Origin: PALSA-894 sp963734185
GTDB taxonomy: Bacteria; Pseudomonadota; Alphaproteobacteria; Rhizobiales; Xanthobacteraceae
Assembly (NCBI GenBank): GCA_963734185.1
Contig: CAVTGA010000002.1
Coordinates: 1,302,001-1,366,000 of the forward strand
DNA length: 64,000 nucleotides
Reading direction: 5' to 3'
In this document: positions 9,091 through 18,945 of the stretch, in pieces
Position numbering within the stretch: position 1 is the stretch's first letter
How the letters are laid out: each line of letters starts with the position of its first letter
Position numbers and translations under genes: made by a program
The notes under the pieces: model-generated
Seen by the model: only the letters and a program-made list of their open reading frames with translations
What the model was told of the DNA's origin: nothing
Databases searched by the model: none

Positions 9091-9807
9091 ATGGCCATGA
9101 CCGCACCCGTCCTCATCGTCCTGCATCAGGAACAGTCGACTCCGGGACGCGTCGGCCAACTGCTCACCCGGCACGGCTACCCGCTCGACATCCGCCGGCC
9201 GCGTTTCGGCGATCCGCTTCCCGAGACGCTTGCCGGGCACGCCGGCGCCGTCATCTTCGGCGGTCCGCAGAGCGCCAACGACGCAGAGGATTTCATCAAG
9301 CGCGAGATCGACTGGATCGACGTGCCGTTGCGCGAGGGCAAGCCGTTCCTCGGCATCTGCCTCGGCGCCCAGATGCTGGCGCGCCAACTCGGGCAGCGCG
9401 TCGCCCTCCATCCCGAGGGCAAGGCCGAGATCGGCTACTACCCGCTCTATCCGACCGCCGCGGCGCGCGCGATGTGCGACTGGCCCGACGTGGTCTACCA
9501 GTGGCACCGCGAAGGCTTCGACCTGCCGCCCGGCGCCGAGCTGCTCGCCGCAGGCGACATGTTCGCCACTCAGGCGTTCCGCGTCGGCAACGCCTATGCG
9601 ATCCAGTTCCACGCCGAAGTTACCCACGCCATGATGTGCCGCTGGACCACGCGCGGCCACGCGCGCCTGGAGCTGCCGGGCGCGCGCTCGCGCGCCGAGC
9701 ATTTCGCCGACCGGCCGGTCTATGACGGCGCGATCCGCGCCTGGCTTTCGGATTTCCTCGACCGCTGGCTTGAGCCATCGCTCCAGAGGCTTGCGGCGGC
9801 GGAGTAG
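9091..9807 (+). CDS. Class I glutamine amidotransferase (GMP-synthase-like)
   Basis: 238 aa stand-alone GATase domain. The nucleophile elbow is GICLGAQ (Cys near residue 91) and the His of the triad lies in QFHAEVTHAM near residue 172. Proteins of this type are often labelled GMP synthase, but the synthetase half is absent, so the ammonia acceptor is unknown. The stop codon TAG (9805-9807) is the first three bases of the TAGGGCGGGCAAAG repeat arm that follows, so the repeat defines the C-terminus. Confidence 0.88.
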   Translation: MAMTAPVLIVLHQEQSTPGRVGQLLTRHGYPLDIRRPRFGDPLPETLAGHAGAVIFGGPQSANDAEDFIKREIDWIDVPLREGKPFLGICLGAQMLARQLGQRVALHPEGKAEIGYYPLYPTAAARAMCDWPDVVYQWHREGFDLPPGAELLAAGDMFATQAFRVGNAYAIQFHAEVTHAMMCRWTTRGHARLELPGARSRAEHFADRPVYDGAIRAWLSDFLDRWLEPSLQRLAAAE

Positions 9808-9940
9808 GGCGGGCAAAGCTTCGCGTCGCGTCAGCGAGGCGAAGCGTGCCCGCCATCTTTCTCGCGCGGAGATGCGCGGGCACGGCGCGCTCGGTCTGCG
9901 AGACATCGCGGAGACTCGTGTGGCGCCTTTGCCCGCCCTA
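9805..9940. repeat. Dispersed palindrome, family A, filling the gap between two convergent genes
   Basis: Perfect 14-bp inverted repeats bound this 136-bp element: TAGGGCGGGCAAAG at 9805-9818 and its complement at 9927-9940. Inside are smaller inverted GCCCGC/GCGGGC segments. Both edges coincide with stop codons: TAG of the amidotransferase on the plus strand and TAG of the MFS gene on the minus strand. Related copies lie at 13078-13224 and 14881-14946, with divergent ones at 11162-11195 and 25597-25658. Confidence 0.85.
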
Positions 9941-11161
9941 CGGCGTCTTCTCGATCCGCGCCAGCTCGGGAAACAGCCGCATCCATAGCGCGACCACCAG
10001 CAGCGTGCCGATGCCGCCCACGATCACCGCCGGCACGGTGCCGAACGCTGCCGCCGCGGCGCCGGCGCGGAACTCGCCGAGCTGGTTCGAGGCGCCGATG
10101 AAGAAGGCGTTCACGGCGCTGACGCGGCCGCGCATCTGGTCCGGCGTTTCGAGCTGCACCAGGGTCATGCGGATGACCACGCTGACCACGTCGGCGGCGC
10201 CGAGCACCGCGAGCGCGATCAGCGCCAGCGCGAACGAGGTCGAGAGCGCGAATGCGATCGTCGCCAAGCCGAACACCGCGACGGCGGCGAGCATGACGCG
10301 GCCGGCATGGGCCCCGAGCGGCCAGCGCGTCAGCGCAAGCGACATCGACAAGGCGCCGAACGCCGGCGCGGCGCGCAACAGGCCGAGCCCCCACGGGCCA
10401 GTGTCGAGGATGTCGCGCGCGAACACCGGCAGCAGCGCGGTGGTCGAGCCGATCAGCACGGCGAACAGGTCGAGCGAAATGGCGCCGAGCACGAGCGGGT
10501 GGCGGCGGATAAAGGCGAAGCCGGCGAATAACAGGTCGAGCGACACCGGCTCGCGGCGCGGCGCAGCGCGCTCGATGCGGATCGACGCCATCAGTGCCGC
10601 GGCGACGACGAACAGCACCGCGCACGTGCCGTAGACCCAGGTGGGGCCGACGGCATAGAGGAAGCCGCCGATGGCAGGGCCGACGATGCTGGCGGTCTGG
10701 TTCGCCGAAGCCGAGCCTGCGACCGCGCGCGGGACGAGCGGCAGCGGCACGAGGTTGGGGAGCAGTGCCTGCTGGGTGGTCAGCTCGAACGCGCGGCAGC
10801 CGCCGAGCACGACCGCGACGGTAAGGATCAGCGCCTTGTCGAGCTGCCCCGTTGCGGTGCCGACCAGCAGCGCGGCGGCCGCCGCGGCTTCCACCGCCTG
10901 GCAGACGCACAGGATGGTGCGGCGGTCGAAACGGTCCGCCACCTGGCCGACGACAAGGACGAGGCAGGCCGCCGGCACGAACTGGGCGAGCCCGACCAGG
11001 CCGAGATCGAACGGATCGCCGGTCAGCGCATAGAGCTGCCAGCCGATGGCAACCGCCAGCATCTGGAACGCGATCGTTGTCGCGACGCGCGCGAACCAGA
11101 ACAGCACGAACGGCCGGTGGTGGAGGAGGGAGTCGGGGCGCTCGCTCATGGAATCGGTCAT
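9938..11161 (-). CDS. MFS transporter, EntS-like exporter subfamily
   Basis: 407 aa major-facilitator protein with about 12 membrane helices. It opens RPFVLFWFARVATTIAFQM and has the loop 2-3 motif GQVADRFDRR, the MFS signature between TM2 and TM3. The MFS_3/EntS group usually exports siderophores or drugs; the substrate here is unknown. The ATG at 11161 has a second in-frame ATG at 11149. The TAG stop lies within the family A palindrome. Confidence 0.88.
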   Translation of the reverse strand: MTDSMSERPDSLLHHRPFVLFWFARVATTIAFQMLAVAIGWQLYALTGDPFDLGLVGLAQFVPAACLVLVVGQVADRFDRRTILCVCQAVEAAAAAALLVGTATGQLDKALILTVAVVLGGCRAFELTTQQALLPNLVPLPLVPRAVAGSASANQTASIVGPAIGGFLYAVGPTWVYGTCAVLFVVAAALMASIRIERAAPRREPVSLDLLFAGFAFIRRHPLVLGAISLDLFAVLIGSTTALLPVFARDILDTGPWGLGLLRAAPAFGALSMSLALTRWPLGAHAGRVMLAAVAVFGLATIAFALSTSFALALIALAVLGAADVVSVVIRMTLVQLETPDQMRGRVSAVNAFFIGASNQLGEFRAGAAAAAFGTVPAVIVGGIGTLLVVALWMRLFPELARIEKTP

Positions 11162-11195
11162 CGCCCGCCTTCGCTCTGCGAGCTACGGCGGGCAG
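11162..11195. repeat. Family A-like hairpin upstream of the MFS gene
   Basis: GCCCGCCTTCGCTCTGCGAG followed by CTACGGCGGGC forms a hairpin nearly identical to the internal hairpin of the 13078-13224 element. It directly abuts the MFS start. The rest of the stretch to the tRNA contains only short GAAGC/GCTTC inverted segments. Confidence 0.6.
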
Positions 11196-11280
11196 TCTTC
11201 GCCGCTTCGCGACATCGAGCCTGTTGATCGGTCGGAGGCGAAGGCTGGCATGCCAGTCGTAGCCGCGAAGCGGCGAAGGC

Positions 11281-11356
11281 TGGTGGAGCCGAGGGGATTT
11301 GAACCCCTGACCTCCTCATTGCGAACGAGGCGCTCTCCCAGCTGAGCTACGGCCCC
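11281..11356 (-). tRNA. tRNA-Ala (anticodon CGC)
   Basis: 76-nt tRNA with encoded CCA at 11283-11281. The acceptor stem GGGGCCG/CGGCTCC contains the G3-U70 wobble pair that defines alanine identity. D-stem GCTC/GAGC, anticodon stem CCTCG/TGAGG with loop TTCGCAA (anticodon CGC, reads GCG) and T-arm AGGGG-TTCAAAT-CCCCT all fold cleanly. No integrase or direct repeat of the 3' end is visible beside it, so it does not mark an island. Confidence 0.97.
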
Positions 11357-11551
11357 TAAAGGTCGGCAACGGCGAAACGCTGCCATTGCGCGGGTCTTCA
11401 GCGAGGCGGCCATTTACGGCGGGGGGTCTTTGACTGTCAAGGCGCGGTTTTTTCGAGCCCGCGACAAGGAGATTGCGGCGGGGCGCGCTTGTTCCCGGGC
11501 GGCGCAGAGGCTACATCTGCGCGCCCGCTTTCCATGTCATGAGACCGCTCC

Positions 11552-11842
11552 ATGCGCGCGCTTTTCCTCGTCATCGACCTGGCGCTTCAGCTCTACATCT
11601 GGATCCTGATCGCGGCTGCGGTGCTGTCGTGGCTCATCGCCTTCAACGTGGTCAACACGCGCAACCCGGTGGTGGCGAGTATCGGCCAATTCCTCTACGC
11701 CATTACCGAGCCGCTGCTGCGGCCGATCCGCAACATGATGCCGAACCTCGGCGGCATCGACATCTCGCCGGTGATTCTCATTTTGATCATCATCTTCCTG
11801 CGCTACGTCATCGCGCTCTACATCCTGCCGAACGTGTTCTGA
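11552..11842 (+). CDS. YggT-family membrane protein
   Basis: 96 aa with two hydrophobic segments, at about residues 4-30 and 70-92, separated by a loop with the family motif NPVVASIGQFLYAITEPLLRPIR. YggT proteins are small inner-membrane proteins of uncertain function, linked to osmotic tolerance and cell division in other bacteria. It is followed by a DUF167 gene 10 bp downstream, a widely conserved pair, and then by folD. Confidence 0.9.
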   Translation: MRALFLVIDLALQLYIWILIAAAVLSWLIAFNVVNTRNPVVASIGQFLYAITEPLLRPIRNMMPNLGGIDISPVILILIIIFLRYVIALYILPNVF

Positions 11843-11852
11843 AAACCGTGCC

Positions 11853-12167
11853 GTGGCGCCGTGGATCGCCGTCGCGGACGGCGTCGTCGTCACGGTCCGC
11901 CTGACGCCCAAGGGCGGACGCGACGCGTTCGACGGCATTGCGCGGCTCGCCGACGGCACGTCCGTGCTGCGGGCGCGCGTGCGCGCCGCGCCGAGCGAGG
12001 GCGAGGCGAACGCCGCGCTCGGCGCCCTCATCGCCAAAGCGGCGGGCGTCCCACCGGGCCGCGTGACGATCGTCGGCGGGGCCGCGTCCCGCCTGAAGCG
12101 CGTGAAGATCGTGGGCGACGGCGCGGTGCTGAGCGCGGCGCTGGAGAAGATCACTGGCGCGGGATAG
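11853..12167 (+). CDS. DUF167 (YggU-family) protein
   Basis: 104 aa. The start is GTG at 11853, 10 bp after the yggT stop. It shows the family core VRLTPKGGRDAFDGI near residue 15 and VRAAPSEGEANAALGALIAKA near 43, then a C-terminal VTIVGGAASRLKRVKI strand. Function is unknown; the family is a compact alpha/beta fold. Confidence 0.88.
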   Translation: MAPWIAVADGVVVTVRLTPKGGRDAFDGIARLADGTSVLRARVRAAPSEGEANAALGALIAKAAGVPPGRVTIVGGAASRLKRVKIVGDGAVLSAALEKITGAG

Positions 12168-12195
12168 ACACGAAGGGCGAGAAATCGGACTCGAT

Positions 12196-13080
12196 ATGAC
12201 GGCGCGCATCATCGACGGCAAGGCGATCGCGGCGAGCTTGCGCGCGCAGGTCGCGGGCGAGGTGCGGCGACTCGCCGCCGAACATCGGCTGCAGCCGGGC
12301 CTTGCGGTGGTGCTGGTCGGCGAGGATCCGGCAAGCTCGGTCTATGTGCGCGCGAAGGCGAAGCAGACCGTCGAGGTCGGCATGCGGTCGTTCGACCATC
12401 GGCTGCCGGGAAGCGTCTCCGCGGCCGAGTTGCTGGCGCTGGTCGAGAAAATCAATGCCGATCCGGCCGTGCACGGCATCCTGGTGCAACTGCCGCTGCC
12501 GGCGCGGATCGATGCGCACAAGGTGCTCGCCACGATCGATCCCGGCAAGGACATCGACGGATTTCATCCCATCAATGCCGGGCGGCTTGCGACCGGGCTG
12601 CCGGCCCTGGTTCCCTGCACGCCGCTCGGCTGCGTGCGTCTGGCCAAATCGATCCACGCATCGCTTGCCGGACTGGAAGCCGTGGTGATCGGACGCTCCA
12701 ACATCGTCGGCAAGCCGCTCGCCCAGCTCCTCCTCGCCGAGCACGCGACGGTCACCATCGCGCATTCGAGAACGCGCGACCTGCCTGGGGTCGTGCGCCG
12801 CGCCGATCTGGTGTTCGCGGCGGTCGGCCGGCCCGAGATGGTGCGCGGGGACTGGATCAAGCCGGGCGCGACGGTGATCGACATCGGCATCAACCGGATC
12901 GCCGGAGCGGGCGACAAGAGCCGGCTGGTCGGCGATGTGGCATTCGCCGAATGCCTCGAGGTCGCCGGCGCCATCACCCCGGTGCCCGGCGGAGTCGGGC
13001 CAATGACGATCGCGTGCCTGATGGTCAATACGTTGCGCGCGGCCTGCGCGGCCGCAGGCTTGCCGGCACCGGCGCTGTAG
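12196..13080 (+). CDS. folD: Bifunctional methylenetetrahydrofolate dehydrogenase / cyclohydrolase
   Basis: 294 aa cytosolic enzyme interconverting 5,10-methylene-, 5,10-methenyl- and 10-formyl-tetrahydrofolate with NADP. Visible motifs are VYVRAKAKQT with the catalytic Lys near residue 57, GILVQLPLP near 94, the NADP site VVIGRSNIVGKPLAQLL near 165 and the signature PVPGGVGPMTIACLM near 262. Length is typical for FolD. The TAG stop (13078-13080) is the first base triplet of a family A palindrome. Confidence 0.97.
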   Translation: MTARIIDGKAIAASLRAQVAGEVRRLAAEHRLQPGLAVVLVGEDPASSVYVRAKAKQTVEVGMRSFDHRLPGSVSAAELLALVEKINADPAVHGILVQLPLPARIDAHKVLATIDPGKDIDGFHPINAGRLATGLPALVPCTPLGCVRLAKSIHASLAGLEAVVIGRSNIVGKPLAQLLLAEHATVTIAHSRTRDLPGVVRRADLVFAAVGRPEMVRGDWIKPGATVIDIGINRIAGAGDKSRLVGDVAFAECLEVAGAITPVPGGVGPMTIACLMVNTLRAACAAAGLPAPAL

Positions 13081-13224
13081 GGCGGGCAAAGACGCGGCAC
13101 GAGAAACTCGGGATGGGCGCAGGACGCGCGCGCGTCGTGCCCGCCTTCGCTACGCTACGGCGGGCACGGCGCTTCCGCTTCCGCGTCGTATTGCGCCCGC
13201 AGTGCCGCGCCTTTGCCCGCCCTA
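13078..13224. repeat. Dispersed palindrome, family A, copy after folD
   Basis: This 147-bp element is bounded by TAGGGCGGGCAAAG (13078-13091) and its perfect complement (13211-13224). Its interior holds a hairpin with arms CGTGCCCGCC and GGCGGGCACG near 13137-13170. The left edge provides the folD stop codon. Confidence 0.85.
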
Positions 13225-13248
13225 CGATTGTTCGAGAGACCTGCTGAC

Positions 13249-13758
13249 CTACGCCTGCCAGGCGAAGGCGACCTTGTCGAGACTCTTGGCCCCGAAGCGC
13301 TCGGACGAGCGTGCGACCGCGCGGCCGCCGAGCGCGCGGTAGAATTCGACCGCCGGATCGTTGTCGCTCAGCGCCCATACCACGAGGCTCTTCAACCCGC
13401 TCTGGGCGAGATCGCGGCGCGCCGCCGTGAACAGCCGACGGCCGAAGCCGAGCCCCTGGTACTCGGGACGCAGGTAGAGCTCGTAGATCTCGCCGTCGTA
13501 GAACAGGCTGCGGGCGCGGTTGCGGCCGTAATTGGCGTAGCCGGCGATGCGGTCGCCGAACACCAGCAGCGCCACGCGGCTGCCCTTGGCGATCGCGTTC
13601 TCCCACCACACCGGTCCGCGCCGGCTGATCAGCTTGTCGAGCTCCGGGCCCGGGATGATGCCCTGATAGGCGTTGCGCCAGGCCTCGTCATGGGTTGCCG
13701 CCACCGCTCCGGCGTCCGCGGGCTTGGCCCGGCGAATCTCGATGACGACTGTGCTCAT
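13249..13758 (-). CDS. GNAT-family N-acetyltransferase
   Basis: 169 aa single GNAT domain. The acetyl-CoA binding motif is LRPEYQGLGFGRRLF near residue 98, and motif B near 135 reads SDNDPAVEFYRALGGRAV. It starts at the ATG at 13758. Its upstream region, shared with a divergent hydrolase, contains a palindromic CtrA-type box. Substrate unknown. Confidence 0.9.
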   Translation of the reverse strand: MSTVVIEIRRAKPADAGAVAATHDEAWRNAYQGIIPGPELDKLISRRGPVWWENAIAKGSRVALLVFGDRIAGYANYGRNRARSLFYDGEIYELYLRPEYQGLGFGRRLFTAARRDLAQSGLKSLVVWALSDNDPAVEFYRALGGRAVARSSERFGAKSLDKVAFAWQA

Positions 13759-13803
13759 AAGGTGAATACAAGCAAAGCCTCGGGGTCGGATTCAAGCCCT
13801 CTG

Positions 13804-13819
13804 TTAACGGACAGTTAAC
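13804..13819. promoter_or_regulatory. Candidate CtrA box (TTAA-N7-TTAAC)
   Basis: TTAACGGACAGTTAAC matches the CtrA consensus TTAA-N7-TTAAC exactly and also in reverse orientation. It lies 46 bp upstream of the minus-strand GNAT start and 95 bp upstream of the plus-strand hydrolase, so it could serve either. CtrA is the cell-cycle response regulator of alphaproteobacteria; occupancy is inference. Confidence 0.5.
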
Positions 13820-13914
13820 GATATGGACGAGCGTGGCGCGGATGCACCACATTGCTCGCGGGGCCGAACCCGGCCATGAAATCGGGTCGGCCGGCGTGCC
13901 ATTTTGGATCACCC

Positions 13915-14877
13915 ATGCGCCCGTGCCCATTGGCCTTTCTGGTCGCCTGGCTCGCCGCTGCCGTTGTGTTCGCGCCGCCCGCGCAGGCTCAGCGCGAGCT
14001 GGCGCAAATCGAACCGCAGGGCGCGCGCGGAACCCTCGGGCGCGACGCCGTGTCGCCCCGCGATGCGCAAGGCTTGCCCGGGCCGCAGGGCGGCGAGGAA
14101 GGCCCGACCCGCCGGCAGCTCTGGCTGATCCCGGGCTCCGACAAGCGCATCCTGATGCGCACCATCGTGCATCGGCCGAACGGCGACGGCCCGTTCCCGC
14201 TCGTCGTCATCAATCACGGCTCGACCCAGGATTCCGCGCGGCGGGCGAACTACGCCGATCCCGGCTTTGGAATTGCGGCCAAATGGTTCGTCGATCGAGG
14301 CTATGCGGTCGCGCTGCCGCAGCGCCCGGGTCATGGCGAAACCGGCGGTCCGTATCTGGAAGAGCAGGACGGTTGCGACAACGCCGACTTCCATCGCGCC
14401 GGGCTTGCGACCGCCGACAGCATCGACGCGGCGATCTCATACCTGCGATCGCAGCCTTTCGTGCGCGGCGAGGGCATCGTGGTGGTCGGCCAGTCGGCCG
14501 GCGGCTGGGGCGCGCTCGCGCTCGCCAGCCGCAATCCGTCCGCCGTCAAGGCGATCATCAACATCGCTGGCGGGCGCGGCGGACGCTCCTATGACCGGGC
14601 GCACAACAATTGCGCGCCGCAGCGCCTCGCCCAAGCCGCCGAACGATACGGCCGCACGGCACGGCTGCCCACATTGTGGATCTACACCGAGAACGACACC
14701 TATTTCGGCCCGGCGCTGTCGCGACGGATGTCGGATGCCTACCGCGGGGCCGGCGGGACGATCGAGTTCCATCTGTTGGAGCCGTTCGGCGAAGAGGGTC
14801 ACAATCTCTTGCTCGCGCGCGACGGCGTGAAAGTGTGGGGACCGATCGTGGAGAGGTTTCTCGCCGGCGTGCGCTGA
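13915..14877 (+). CDS. Secreted alpha/beta hydrolase (dienelactone-hydrolase-like)
   Basis: 320 aa. Starting at the ATG at 13915 gives a clean signal peptide, MRPCPLAFLVAWLAAAVVFA, with cleavage near AQA at about 26; the in-frame ATG at 13852 would spoil it. The nucleophile elbow is VVGQSAGGWGAL (GXSXG). The strand entering the fold is FPLVVINHGS, and a late His is in EGHNLL. It probably hydrolyses small esters or peptides in the periplasm. The ester type cannot be inferred. Confidence 0.82.
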   Translation: MRPCPLAFLVAWLAAAVVFAPPAQAQRELAQIEPQGARGTLGRDAVSPRDAQGLPGPQGGEEGPTRRQLWLIPGSDKRILMRTIVHRPNGDGPFPLVVINHGSTQDSARRANYADPGFGIAAKWFVDRGYAVALPQRPGHGETGGPYLEEQDGCDNADFHRAGLATADSIDAAISYLRSQPFVRGEGIVVVGQSAGGWGALALASRNPSAVKAIINIAGGRGGRSYDRAHNNCAPQRLAQAAERYGRTARLPTLWIYTENDTYFGPALSRRMSDAYRGAGGTIEFHLLEPFGEEGHNLLLARDGVKVWGPIVERFLAGVR

Positions 14878-14880
14878 AGA

Positions 14881-14943
14881 CGATGGCGGGCACGCCATAG
14901 CGCGTCGAAGACGCGCGTCAACGCGCTTATGGCTTTGTCCGCC

Positions 14944-14946
<3 letters not shown>
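14881..14946. repeat. Dispersed palindrome, family A variant, before typA stop
   Basis: ATGGCGGGCACGCCATAGCG on the left and GCTTATGGCTTTGTCCGCCC on the right form nested inverted repeats around a GTCGAAGACG centre. The right edge (CCGCCCTA) supplies the TAG stop codon of typA on the minus strand. Compared with the 9805 and 13078 copies it is short and has one mismatch in the arm (GTCC for GCCC). Confidence 0.7.
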
Positions 14947-16773
<1,827 letters not shown>

Positions 16774-16798
16774 CGGGCTTGAAACCAAATGCGGGCCA

Positions 16799-16875
16799 CT
16801 AGTGCCCCGAACCCGAAGTTCGCACACCTCGTGCGGCAAGTTCGGTTGCGAACTTCGGGTTCAAAGGGGCACTAG
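16799..16875. repeat. Palindrome family C, copy 1
   Basis: Outer arms are CTAGTGCCCC (16799-16808) and GGGGCACTAG (16866-16875). Inner arms GAACCCGAAGTTCGCA (16809-16824) and its exact complement (16847-16862) make this an almost continuous 26-bp stem. It lies between the divergent typA and HpnP-like genes, 13 bp before copy 2. Confidence 0.85.
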
Positions 16876-16888
16876 GATGATGGAGTTG

Positions 16889-16964
16889 CTAGTGTCCCTT
16901 TGATTCCGAAGTTCGCCTCCGAGTCTGCCGCGAGCCCTGGCGAACTTCGGAATCGGGACACTAG
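16889..16964. repeat. Palindrome family C, copy 2
   Basis: Outer arms CTAGTGTCCC (16889-16898) and GGGACACTAG (16955-16964) enclose inner arms GATTCCGAAGTTCGCC and complement. It shares the frame CTAGTGYCCC...CCGAAGTTCGC with copy 1, but loop and arm bases co-vary so each copy stays self-complementary. The rest of the gap to 17138 holds nothing recognisable beyond a ribosome site. Confidence 0.85.
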
Positions 16965-17137
16965 TGCCCGCCGACTCGGGGCGAATATAGTCACCGGCGA
17001 TGCGAACGCAATGCGCGAAACCCCTTGCCCTGGCCTCGCTTTGAACAAATCCATAGGCCATGTGTTAGGATGCCGGAGGCCGCGATTTGCCAGCGTGGCC
17101 AACGACATGGAATGATCCGCAACCCTTGCGAGGTCGC

Positions 17138-18763
17138 ATGCGCTGTCCGGTTCCGGTTCGCAACATCCGCAACGTGCTGTGCGTCTTTCCGGCGTACACG
17201 CCGGCGTTCGCGACCTTCGCCTATTCGTACCGCCTGATGGGGCGGGTGCGCGCGTTCATGCCGCCGCAAGGCCTGCTGTTGATCGCCAACTACATGCCGG
17301 AAACCTGGCCGGTGCGCTTCGTCGACGAGAACATCGCGCGCGCGACCGACGCCGACTTCGCCTGGGCCGACGTGGTGTTCGTCAGCGGCATGCACATCCA
17401 GGCCGGCCAGATCAACGACATTCGCGCGCGTGCGCACGCTGCCGGGAAAGTGACGGCGCTCGGCGGACCGTCGGTGTCGGCTTCGCCCGAGCTCTACCCC
17501 GAGTTCGACTATCTGCACATGGGCGAGCTCGGCGATGCGACCGACGCGCTCATCACGCGACTTGACGAAACGATCGCGCGCGCCGACCAGCAGGTCGTGT
17601 TCAAGACCGCGGAGCGCCTGCCGCTCTACGACTTCCCGCTGCCGGCCTTTCAGCTGGTCCCGCTCGACCGCTACCTGATCGGCAGCCTGCAGTTCTCGAG
17701 CGGCTGTCCCTACCAGTGCGAGTTCTGCGACATCCCGGCGCTCTACGGCCGCCAGCCGCGGCTCAAATCGCCCGAGCAGCTGTGCGCCGAGCTCGACGCG
17801 ATCATCGCACGCAAGGCCTATTCGCCCAGCATCTATTTCGTCGACGACAACTTCATCGGCAACCGCAAGGCCACCAGGGAGATGCTGCCGCATCTCATCG
17901 CCTGGCAGAAGCGGAACGGCTATCCGCTGGTGTTCGCCTGCGAGGCGACCTTGAACATCGCCAAGCAGCCCGAGATCCTCAAGCTGATGCGCGAGGCGAA
18001 CTTCGAGGCGGTGTTCGTCGGCATCGAGACACCGGAGCTCGACGCCCTCAAGGCGATGCGCAAGGGACACAACGCCGTATTGCCGATGTTCGAGGCGATC
18101 GAGACGCTCAACCGCTACGGCCTGGAAGTGGCCTCCGGCATCATCATCGGGCTCGATACTGACAGCGACCGGACCGAAGAGCACCTGAAGGCGTTCGTCG
18201 ACCGTTCGCAGATCCCGATGCTGACCATGAACCTGCTGCAGGCGCTGCCCAAGACCGCGCTGTGGGACCGGCTCGCCAGGGACGGGCGCATCGTCGACGA
18301 CACCGGCCTCGACAGCAACGTGCGCTTCCTGCGGCCGTACGACGACGTCGTCGGCACCTGGCGGCGCTGCATCGCCTACGCCTACGAGCCCGAACGGTTG
18401 TTCGCGCGTTATGCGCACCAGATCGACCGAACTTACGCGAACCGCCTGAAATTTCCGATCCGGGGACGGCTCAACTGGAATAACCTGCGCCAGATGATGC
18501 ACCTGATCCTCAACATCATCGCGCACATCGGCTTCCGTTCGAACTATTGGAGGCCGTTCTGGCGCACCTCGTGGAAGGCGATCAAGCGCGGCCAGATCGA
18601 TGCGGTGTTCCGCATGGGCTTCCTGTCGCATCACTTGATCGAGTTCACGCGCGACGCGCTGCAGGGCGTGGAGAACGCGTCGTTCTATTCGGCGCGCGTG
18701 CGCCAGTCGCCGGACGAGCATCGCGCGACGCGCGATCTCGCGCCGCTGCGCAAGGCGGGGTAA
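17138..18763 (+). CDS. hpnP: B12-binding radical SAM protein, HpnP-like (hopanoid C-2 methylase family)
   Basis: 541 aa. The N-terminal ~150 residues are a Rossmann-type cobalamin-binding domain (LGGPSVSASPELYPEFDYLH). The radical SAM cluster is CPYQCEFC (CXXXCXXC, Cys 190, 194 and 197) in an SPASM-less TIM-barrel core, and a helical C-terminal domain follows. The opening (FPAYTPAF, then RAFMPPQGLL) and SGCPYQCEFCDIPALYGR resemble my memory of HpnP, the SAM/B12 enzyme that methylates hopanoids at C-2. Other B12-radical-SAM paralogs exist in this order, so the exact substrate is uncertain. I chose ATG 17138, preceded by GCGAGG; no other hopanoid gene is nearby. Confidence 0.6.
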   Translation: MRCPVPVRNIRNVLCVFPAYTPAFATFAYSYRLMGRVRAFMPPQGLLLIANYMPETWPVRFVDENIARATDADFAWADVVFVSGMHIQAGQINDIRARAHAAGKVTALGGPSVSASPELYPEFDYLHMGELGDATDALITRLDETIARADQQVVFKTAERLPLYDFPLPAFQLVPLDRYLIGSLQFSSGCPYQCEFCDIPALYGRQPRLKSPEQLCAELDAIIARKAYSPSIYFVDDNFIGNRKATREMLPHLIAWQKRNGYPLVFACEATLNIAKQPEILKLMREANFEAVFVGIETPELDALKAMRKGHNAVLPMFEAIETLNRYGLEVASGIIIGLDTDSDRTEEHLKAFVDRSQIPMLTMNLLQALPKTALWDRLARDGRIVDDTGLDSNVRFLRPYDDVVGTWRRCIAYAYEPERLFARYAHQIDRTYANRLKFPIRGRLNWNNLRQMMHLILNIIAHIGFRSNYWRPFWRTSWKAIKRGQIDAVFRMGFLSHHLIEFTRDALQGVENASFYSARVRQSPDEHRATRDLAPLRKAG

Positions 18764-18793
18764 CCGCGATCGTGCCACGCACTCCGCGGTGTT

Positions 18794-18930
18794 CCCTTCC
18801 CCCTTGTGGGGAGGGGTTAGGGGTGGGGGTGGTTGCTGGGAATCGCTGAGTCTGCCGCGTGTAAAATATCGACCCCCACCCCGCCGCAGCCTTCGGCCGC
18901 GTCGACCCTCCCCACAAGGGGGAGGGTAGG
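18794..18930. repeat. GC-rich palindrome family D between convergent genes
   Basis: CCCTTCCCCCTTGTGGGGAG at the left and CCCTCCCCACAAGGGGGAGG at 18906-18925 form a long imperfect inverted repeat, with a second pair GGGGTGGGGGT / ACCCCCACCCC inside. It lies between the HpnP-like gene and the M50 protease gene and may act as a bidirectional transcript end. A shorter relative is inside rlmN (27816-27868). Confidence 0.75.
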
Positions 18931-18945
18931 GAGAGAGCACCGCGT

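Noticed and set aside
11281..11356. tRNA-Ala as an integration site of a genomic island
   Set aside because: No integrase gene nearby, no duplicated 3' tRNA segment, and flanking genes are housekeeping.
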